Part shown: piece by piece, positions 58,953 to 64,000 of the stretch
How positions within the stretch are numbered: the stretch's first letter is position 1
Layout of the letters: each line of letters begins with the position of its first letter
From: Actinoplanes sp. KI2
GTDB lineage: Bacteria > Actinomycetota > Actinomycetes > Mycobacteriales > Micromonosporaceae
Assembly: GCF_025630775.1 (NCBI RefSeq)
Contig: NZ_JAOSZE010000037.1
Location: forward strand, 1-64,000
DNA: 64,000 nucleotides
Direction of reading: 5' to 3'
Program-made: the position numbers and the translations under genes
Notes under the pieces: generated by a model
Told to the model about the DNA's origin: nothing
What the model saw: the letters and a program-made list of their open reading frames with translations, nothing else
Database searches by the model: none

Positions 58953-59844
58953 CGAGGACCGTGCGCTCACCCGGTGCGTCCCGGTGCGCCCACGCGGTCT
59001 CGACCTCGGACAGCGGAGTGGGGCGGGGCACGATCGCGATCGTGCCCCGCCCGATCTCGTCGATCAGGGCCGGCAGCTCGGCGAGGTACGCCTTGGCGGA
59101 GACCGCGCCCTGCCCGTTGCCCTGGAGGCGGAAGTTCGCCGAGCGCAGCGCCACCGAGGGCAGCTGGATCGTCGGCCCGGCCACCGAGCCGATCTGCACC
59201 CAGTTCAGCTCGCGGCCGCGGTCGGACCGGGCGGTCAGGATCGCCATGATCGCCTGCTCGGCGGGCTCGCCCCACAGGTAGTCGAGGACCAGGTCGACGT
59301 GGCCGGCCCGGGCCACCTCATCCAGACCGAGGATGCCCTCGCCGGGACGACGGGCGGCGCCGAGCACCTCGCCCGCGCCCAGCAGCTTGGCGACCCGCAT
59401 GGCCATCGAACCGGCGTTCCCGGCCGCGCCCAGCACCAGCACGCTCTGGCCGGGCCGGACCGGCACCCGGCGGCGCAGCGCGACCCAGGACGACATGGCC
59501 GGGTTCATCGCCGCGGCGATCCGGGCCGCGTCGACGTCGTCGGGCAGCTCGACCGTGCGGCGCGGGTCGACCGCCACCTGCTCGGCCATCGTGCCGAGCA
59601 CGTCGTCGCCGCCGACGAAGTAGACCAGCCTGCCGTCGGCGCGGCGGCCCACGCCGTCGATGCCCGGGATCATCGGCAGCCGTCCGGTGCTCGTGTAGTG
59701 GTTGCCGGCCGCGCCGCTGCGGGTGCGGGGGTGCAGCCCGACGGCGACCACGTCGAGGGTGATCTCGCCGTCGCGCGGCCGGGGTGCCTCGAAGTCCCGG
59801 TAGTGCGGCGGCTCGGCGAACGAGGTGACGACGGCGGCTTTCAC
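58939..59844 (-). CDS. Zinc-free MDR oxidoreductase (quinone-oxidoreductase-like)
   Basis: 301 residues: N-terminal GroES-like domain (VKAAVVTSFAEPPHYRDFEAP) and Rossmann domain with LGAAGNAGSMAMRVAKLLGA for NADP. The zinc-ligand Cys are absent. The GTG at 59844 has GGAGG five bases upstream and is chosen over an upstream ATG that lies within that site. It diverges from a MarR gene with paired operators, suggesting induction by an electrophilic compound. Confidence 0.92.
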   Translation of the reverse strand: MKAAVVTSFAEPPHYRDFEAPRPRDGEITLDVVAVGLHPRTRSGAAGNHYTSTGRLPMIPGIDGVGRRADGRLVYFVGGDDVLGTMAEQVAVDPRRTVELPDDVDAARIAAAMNPAMSSWVALRRRVPVRPGQSVLVLGAAGNAGSMAMRVAKLLGAGEVLGAARRPGEGILGLDEVARAGHVDLVLDYLWGEPAEQAIMAILTARSDRGRELNWVQIGSVAGPTIQLPSVALRSANFRLQGNGQGAVSAKAYLAELPALIDEIGRGTIAIVPRPTPLSEVETAWAHRDAPGERTVLVTGR

Positions 59845-59857
59845 GGGTACCTCCATT

Positions 59858-59899
59858 TAGTTGGTGACACGAACTAAACTAGTTTGTGCCACGTACTAA
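59858..59899. promoter_or_regulatory. Two MarR operators TAGTTNGTGNCACGNACTAA
   Basis: TAGTTGGTGACACGAACTAA (59858-59877) and TAGTTTGTGCCACGTACTAA (59880-59899) are near-identical 20-base motifs 22 bp apart, each with inverted-repeat ends (TAGTT/AACTA type). The first lies upstream of the oxidoreductase GTG; the second lies before the MarR ATG at 59919. Both genes are likely controlled together. Confidence 0.78.
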
Positions 59900-59918
59900 A
59901 TCAAGTAGGCTTTCCCGC

Positions 59919-60380
59919 ATGCCCAGCCTCAGCCCCGTTGACGGCCTCGCCCAGCTGTCGTTCCTGGTCCTCGGCGCCCTCGAGCGCCGCGCCGCCGAGC
60001 ACGACGTGTCGATCGTGCAGACCCGGCTGCTCGGCGTCCTCCGCGATCGCCGGCCCACCATGCAGGAGCTGGCCAGGCTGCTGGGGCAGGACAAGTCGAG
60101 CGTCTCCGGCCTGGTCGACCGGGCCGAGCGCCGGGGCCTGGTCGCCCGGGTCCCGTCCGCGGCCGACCGGCGCTCGGTACTGGTGAGCCTCACCGACCAG
60201 GGCCGGCGGCTGGCGGCGTCGGTCGAGGAGCAGTTCGAGGCCGACGTGACGGCGCTGCTGGCGCATCTGCCCGCGGCCGAGCGGGCGACACTGTCCCGGC
60301 TGGTCAGTGGCATGCTGGTCGCGCACGCCGCGGCGAACGGCGTGGACCTTTTCGACACCTTGCTGCCGTCGCCCGAGTGA
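59919..60380 (+). CDS. MarR-family transcriptional regulator
   Basis: 153 residues with the MarR core: LSFLVLGALERRAAEHDVSI, MQELARLLGQDKSSVSGLVDR recognition region, wing DRRSVLVSLTDQGRR. ATG 59919 is chosen, since a GTG at 59886 lies inside an operator. A TAGGCT box seven bases before the ATG suggests a leaderless transcript. It controls the divergent oxidoreductase in all likelihood. Its stop overlaps a small downstream frame (GTGA). Confidence 0.9.
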   Translation: MPSLSPVDGLAQLSFLVLGALERRAAEHDVSIVQTRLLGVLRDRRPTMQELARLLGQDKSSVSGLVDRAERRGLVARVPSAADRRSVLVSLTDQGRRLAASVEEQFEADVTALLAHLPAAERATLSRLVSGMLVAHAAANGVDLFDTLLPSPE

Positions 60381-60544
60381 TCGAGACGACGACCAGCGAC
60401 CATCGCCACCGGGCCGGCGACGAGTGCGGGTTCACCGCCGCCGACCTGCTGACCGCGGCGGACGCGGTCGACGCGGTGGCCGACGACGCCTGGCGCCGAT
60501 TCGGATATCCTTCCGGGACAACGGCATCGGGGCCGGTCGGCTAG
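60377..60544 (+). CDS. Possible 55-residue protein coupled to MarR
   Basis: A 55-codon frame starts with GTG overlapping the MarR stop (GTGA) and ends 21 bases before the globin start. The product has a charged N-terminus, an acidic helix (ADAVDAVADDAW), one Cys and a Gly/Ser/Thr tail. Codon use fits the region. No family was recognised. Confidence 0.45.
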   Translation: MIETTTSDHRHRAGDECGFTAADLLTAADAVDAVADDAWRRFGYPSGTTASGPVG

Positions 60545-60565
60545 GTTGAGGGCCGGGAGGCCACT

Positions 60566-60928
60566 GTGGACGTGAACGTCAGCTTCTACGAGCGCATCGG
60601 CGGCGAGCCGGCCGTGAGCGAGGCCGTCGACCGCCTGTACCGCGTGATCCTGGCCGACGACCGGTTGTCGCCATACTTCGTCGACGTCGACATCGCCCAG
60701 CTCAAGGGCCACATGATCGCGTTGCTGAGCCAGGTGCTCGGCGGTCCCGAGGACTACTCGGGGCGGGAGCTGCGCGCCGCGCACACCGGCCTCGGCATCA
60801 CCGCCGAGCACTACGACCTGGTCGGCGCCTACCTGGTCGGGGTGCTGGCCGGGCTGGGCGCGGACGACGAGATCCTCGCAGCCGTGCGCGGAGTGCTGGC
60901 CGCCGCGGCCGACGACGTCATCGCCTGA
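60566..60928 (+). CDS. Truncated haemoglobin (group I type)
   Basis: 120 residues: FYERIGGEPAVSEAVDRLYRVILADDRLSPYF at the N-terminus and proximal H73 in LRAAHTGLGIT. The truncated globin fold with the glycine motifs and the PYFVDVD segment is typical. Likely roles are O2 binding or nitric oxide detoxification. The GTG start at 60566 lies five bases after GGGAGG. Its location after MarR and a small frame suggests stress-responsive expression. Confidence 0.93.
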   Translation: MDVNVSFYERIGGEPAVSEAVDRLYRVILADDRLSPYFVDVDIAQLKGHMIALLSQVLGGPEDYSGRELRAAHTGLGITAEHYDLVGAYLVGVLAGLGADDEILAAVRGVLAAAADDVIA

Positions 60929-61203
60929 CCGACCCACACCCGACCGGTCGTCGGCCGGTCGGCCCGTCGTCGCCCACCCGGCACGTCGGCCGCCCGGCCC
61001 GTCGTCGCCCACTCGGCCCGTCGGCCGCCCGGCCCGTCGCCGCCAGACTCCCGGCCCCGCAACGTGCGGGCCTGTCCCCAACGCCAGCCCTCCTATTTCT
61101 GGCTCAGCCACCGCGAAAGTGGGGAGTTCGTGCGCACTCCGAGCGGCGAACCTCCTCGATCTGGCGTCGGTGTGCCAAAGAGTGGGGAGTTTGTGCGCCC
61201 CGG
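60929..61203. repeat. Repeat-rich gap between globin and TetR genes
   Basis: Units related to CGGCCCGTCGTCGCCCAC occur several times at 60935-61055. In the second half, AGTGGGGAGTTYGTGCGC occurs twice as direct repeats (61118-61135 and 61181-61198) about 63 bp apart. No gene is supported; open frames here arise from base composition. Confidence 0.65.
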
Positions 61204-61800
61204 TCAGCGGATGAGCAGGGCGGTCAGCAGCTGGGTCAGCCAGTCGCGGGCCGCCGGTAGGTCGTCGTCGAGCAGGAGTTGGACGGTCACTCCGTCGTAG
61301 GCGGCGACCACCGCGTGGGCGGCGGCGGGGACGTCGGCCACCCCGGCGGGCAGGCACAGCCGGCCCTGCACGGCGCGCAGCCGGGCCTCGATCGCGGTGC
61401 GCAGGTCGGCGCGGTGCGAGGCCAGGCGGGTCGCGACTTCGGGGCGCCGCGCGGCGTACAGCAAGAAGTCGGTTTTGACCAGGAGCCAGTCGCGGTCGAG
61501 CAGCAGCGTCGCGGCGGTCCGCGCGATGACCTCGTGGATCGAGGGCTCGATCGGCGTCGCGTGCTCCGCGGTCAGGGCGTCGGCCACTTGGCTCGCGATG
61601 AGGGCGGCGCGCTCGTCGTAGAGGGCGAAGAACAGCTCGTCGAGCGAGCCGAAGTTGGAGTAGAACGCGCCGCGGGTGTAGCCGGCCGCCTCGCAGATGT
61701 CGTCGATGCGTGCGGGGCCGAAGCCCTTGGCCGCGAAGACCCGGAACGCGGCGTCCAGCAGTCGCGCCCGCGTCTCCGCCCGCCGCTTGGTGACCCGCAT
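61204..61800 (-). CDS. TetR-family transcriptional regulator
   Basis: 198 residues, helix-turn-helix near 10-52 (ARLLDAAFRVFAAKGF, RIDDICEAAGYTRGAFYSNFGS) and a TetR_C-like ligand domain. ATG 61800 (RVTKRRAETRARLLD) gives the expected N-terminus. It diverges from an FAD dehydrogenase across a 49-bp gap with a CGATACA palindrome. The ligand may be a steroid or other hydrophobic substrate of that enzyme (inference). Confidence 0.9.
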   Translation of the reverse strand: MRVTKRRAETRARLLDAAFRVFAAKGFGPARIDDICEAAGYTRGAFYSNFGSLDELFFALYDERAALIASQVADALTAEHATPIEPSIHEVIARTAATLLLDRDWLLVKTDFLLYAARRPEVATRLASHRADLRTAIEARLRAVQGRLCLPAGVADVPAAAHAVVAAYDGVTVQLLLDDDLPAARDWLTQLLTALLIR

Positions 61801-61832
61801 GCGACCAACCCTACCCAATACGATCATGCATC

Positions 61833-61850
61833 CGATACATTTCTGTATCG
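61833..61850. promoter_or_regulatory. TetR operator CGATACA-N4-TGTATCG
   Basis: A perfect palindrome with seven-base arms ends on the first base of the FAD dehydrogenase GTG start. Binding would block both the dehydrogenase and the divergent TetR gene. Confidence 0.78.
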
Positions 61851-63520
61851 TGAATGCGGACGTCATCGTCGTCGGCGCCGGCCTCGCCGGGCTTGCCGCC
61901 ACCCATGAGCTCACCGCGGCCGGCAAGAAGGTCGCCCTCGTCGATCAGGAGAACGCGGCCAACCTCGGCGGGCAGGCGTTCTGGTCCTTCGGCGGCTTGT
62001 TCCTCGTCGACACGCCGGAGCAGCGACGGCTCGGCGTCCGCGACTCGTTCGAGCTCGCCTGGCAGGACTGGCTGGGCAGCGCCCAGTTCGACCGTCTTGC
62101 TGATGAAGATCAATGGGCGGCGAAATGGGCTCGCGCGTACGTCGAGTTCGCGGCGGGGGAGAAGCGCTCCTGGCTCTCGTCGCTCGGCATGAGCTGGCTG
62201 CCGACCGTGGGGTGGGCCGAGCGCGGCTCGCTGCGCGCCGACTCGCACGGCAACTCGGTGCCCCGCTTCCACGTCACCTGGGGCACCGGCACGGGCGTGG
62301 TCGCACCCTTCGTCGCGTCGGTCCAGCGGGCCGCCGAGGCCGGCCTGGTGACCTTCCATCACCGGCACCGGGTGGATGAGCTGGTCGTTTCGGCGGGGGC
62401 GGTTTCCGGCGTACGGGGAAAGGTGCTGGCGCCGGATGCCGGGGCGCGCGGGGTGTCCTCGAACCGCGACGAGGTCGCGGACTTCGAGCTCACGGCCCAG
62501 GCAGTCGTCGTCACCACGGGCGGTATCGGCGGCAACCATGACCTCGTGCGACGGTACTGGCCTTCCCGGCTCGGGTCACCGCCGCGGACCATGGTCACCG
62601 GGGTGCCCTCGTATGTCGACGGGCGGATGCTCGACATCGCCGACGCGGCCGGGGCACGCCTGGTCAACCGGGACCGGATGTGGCACTACACCGAGGGCAT
62701 CCGCAACTGGGACCCGATCTGGCCCGGGCACGGCATCCGCATCCTGCCGGGCCCCTCGTCGATGTGGTTCGACGCGCTCGGTCGCCGGCTGCCCGACCCG
62801 TGCCTGCCCGGTTACGACACCCTGTCGACGCTGCGTCACCTGCGCACGACGCCGGACATCGCTTCCTTCGACCACTCCTGGTTCATCCTCACCCAGAAGA
62901 TCATCCGCAAGGAGTTCGCGCTCTCCGGGTCGGAGCAGAACCCGGACATCACCGCGAAGGACCGGCGGGCGTTCCTCCGGTCGCGGATCCTCGGCAAGGC
63001 GGCGCCGGAGCCGGTCGAGGCGTTCAAGCGCAACGGCGCCGACTTCGTGGTGGCGGGCGACCTCGACGAGCTGGTGGCCGGGATGAACCGGCTGACCGAT
63101 CAGCCGCTGCTCGACGCGGCCCGGATCCGGCAGCAGATCGAGGCGCGCGACCGGCAGGTCCGCAACCCGTACAGCAAGGACGCGCAGATCCAGGGCATCC
63201 ACAACTCGCGGCGGTACCTGGGGGACCGGATCGGCCGGACGGTGGCGCCGCACCGCCTGCTGGGCCCGGCGGCGGGGCCGCTGATCGGGGTCAAGCTGCA
63301 CACGCTGACCCGCAAGTCGCTCGGCGGCATCCAGACGGACCTGGAGTCACGGGCGCTGACGCCGGCCGGGGTCGTGCTGCCGGGCCTGTACGCGGCGGGC
63401 GAGGTGGCCGGGTTCGGGGGCGGCGGGGTGCACGGGTACAACGCGCTGGAGGGCACCTTCCTTGGGGGTTGCCTGCTCAGCGGGCGGGCGGCCGGGCGGT
63501 CGCTGGCCGCCTCCCTTTAG
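61850..63520 (+). CDS. FAD-binding dehydrogenase (KstD/fumarate-reductase-like)
   Basis: 556 residues. The N-terminal FAD motif is VVVGAGLAGLAATHEL, followed by GGQAFWSFGG, a substrate-binding cap domain, a second FAD segment (TTGGIGGNHDL) and the C-terminal LYAAGEVAGFGGGGVHGYNALEG with LGGCLLSGRAAG. It belongs to the flavoprotein dehydrogenase family that includes ketosteroid and related dehydrogenases. GTG 61850 directly follows the operator, so the transcript may be leaderless. The substrate is not assigned. Confidence 0.9.
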   Translation: MNADVIVVGAGLAGLAATHELTAAGKKVALVDQENAANLGGQAFWSFGGLFLVDTPEQRRLGVRDSFELAWQDWLGSAQFDRLADEDQWAAKWARAYVEFAAGEKRSWLSSLGMSWLPTVGWAERGSLRADSHGNSVPRFHVTWGTGTGVVAPFVASVQRAAEAGLVTFHHRHRVDELVVSAGAVSGVRGKVLAPDAGARGVSSNRDEVADFELTAQAVVVTTGGIGGNHDLVRRYWPSRLGSPPRTMVTGVPSYVDGRMLDIADAAGARLVNRDRMWHYTEGIRNWDPIWPGHGIRILPGPSSMWFDALGRRLPDPCLPGYDTLSTLRHLRTTPDIASFDHSWFILTQKIIRKEFALSGSEQNPDITAKDRRAFLRSRILGKAAPEPVEAFKRNGADFVVAGDLDELVAGMNRLTDQPLLDAARIRQQIEARDRQVRNPYSKDAQIQGIHNSRRYLGDRIGRTVAPHRLLGPAAGPLIGVKLHTLTRKSLGGIQTDLESRALTPAGVVLPGLYAAGEVAGFGGGGVHGYNALEGTFLGGCLLSGRAAGRSLAASL

Positions 63521-63705
63521 GGCACAGGGCAGCGGCCGGTGTCGGCTGGCTCCCAGCGGGCGCAGGGTCGGCGGTCGTCAGGTGGGGCACAGCGCAGCGG
63601 CCGGCGTCGGCCGCCGCTCGGCGGGCGCAGCGATCAGCGTCGGCCGCCTCTGGGTGAGGCACCGGCCGCGGCCGGCGTCGGCCACGTCCCGGAAGGGGTG
63701 TGCCG
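63521..63705. repeat. GC-rich imperfect repeats after FAD dehydrogenase
   Basis: Related units (GGGCACAGSGCAGCGGCCGG and GGCGTCGGCC variants) recur three or four times between 63521 and 63690. No gene is supported. Confidence 0.65.
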
Positions 63706-64000
63706 TCAGGGGAGGGACCAGCGCTGGCCGGCACTGCCGTCGCAGGTGGCGACCTTGACGGCGGTGCCGGACCGGTTGCCGCCGGACGGGTCGGCGAGGC
63801 ATTCGCTGTCGGCGGCGTTGACCAGGAGTTGGCCGGACACGCGCCACTGGGCGGTGGTGCGCCCGTCGCAGGTGACGATCTGGACGGAGCCGTCACCCAC
63901 GACCAGCGCGCACATGCCCTCGACGCGCAGCGTGCCGTCGGTGGCGAGGGTCCAGATCTGCGCGGCGGTGCTGTTGCAGTCGGCGACCTGGACGTGGTTG
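63706..64000 (-). CDS. C-terminal part of a ricin-type lectin protein (partial)
   Basis: The frame is open to the window edge and ends at 63706. At least 97 residues are visible and show ricin/CBM13 repeats: AAQIWTLAT, TAQWRV, AGQRWSLP and ADCNST/VTCDGR/ATCDGS segments with paired Cys. It is probably the lectin module of a secreted carbohydrate-active enzyme whose catalytic part lies outside. Confidence 0.85.
   Translation of the reverse strand, partial: NHVQVADCNSTAAQIWTLATDGTLRVEGMCALVVGDGSVQIVTCDGRTTAQWRVSGQLLVNAADSECLADPSGGNRSGTAVKVATCDGSAGQRWSLP

Noticed and set aside
1..64000. tRNA, rRNA, insertion sequences or prophage genes
   Set aside because: No cloverleaf-like sequence, rRNA segment, transposase, integrase or phage structural gene was recognised on reading both strands.

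Overview
The window is a chromosomal stretch of a very high-GC actinobacterium. GTG starts, leaderless starts, stop/start overlaps of the ATGA/GTGA type, an actinobacterial c-di-AMP riboswitch, a DUF6230/DUF6114 pair, a Nur-like nickel box and a chemoreceptor gene together suggest a Micromonosporaceae-type organism, perhaps Actinoplanes-like. That placement is an inference from gene content and was not tested by search. No rRNA, tRNA, CRISPR array, phage or transposase was recognised.

Layout. 1-5.8 kb: cytochrome bd oxidase genes cydA-cydB-cydD (minus strand, cydD cut by the window edge), divergent from a BlaI-type repressor and an M56 metallopeptidase. 5.8-11 kb: c-di-AMP riboswitch and NlpC/P60 hydrolase, secreted M1 peptidase, MarR regulator, epoxide hydrolase. 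10-15.8 kb: AAA ATPase, TPR membrane protein, tyrosine phosphatase, chemoreceptor and a BMP-type binding lipoprotein. 16-21.5 kb: secreted PT-tailed protein, nickel permease with a Nur-like box, GntR regulator, stand-alone trpBA. 21.5-27.8 kb: LolA-like protein divergent from a two-component system, YcnI-like copper protein, a protein with two membrane-GGDEF modules. 28-39.7 kb: secreted arabinanase, polysaccharide deacetylase with CBM2, RDD protein, SGNH hydrolase, MprF-like protein, class A PBP, DUF6230/DUF6114 pair. 39.7-46.2 kb: small regulators and conserved proteins, GlcG/HbpS-like protein, molybdenum hydroxylase. 46.2-51 kb: a membrane protein of unknown function and a tightly coupled cassette of an Lgt-like transferase, a Cys-rich radical SAM enzyme and a tiny membrane protein. 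51-64 kb: SGNH hydrolase, DUF4037 protein, PlsC acyltransferase, regulators, alginate-lyase-like and lectin/beta-helix secreted proteins, an MDR oxidoreductase with MarR, truncated haemoglobin, TetR with FAD dehydrogenase, and the end of another ricin-type lectin.

Two themes run through the window. The first is cell-envelope work: bd oxidase, peptidoglycan enzymes, lipid modification, secreted carbohydrate-active enzymes. The second is tandem repeats. In-frame minisatellites extend unrelated proteins (CydD, BlaI, a TetR, a secreted protein), and other minisatellites fill several gaps between genes.

The strongest candidate for an undescribed system is the Lgt-like / radical SAM / 79-residue membrane protein cassette at 47879-50414. 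The radical SAM protein has a cysteine layout that recalls the tetraether-synthase-like (MJ0619) group, so a role in membrane-lipid modification is a testable inference.
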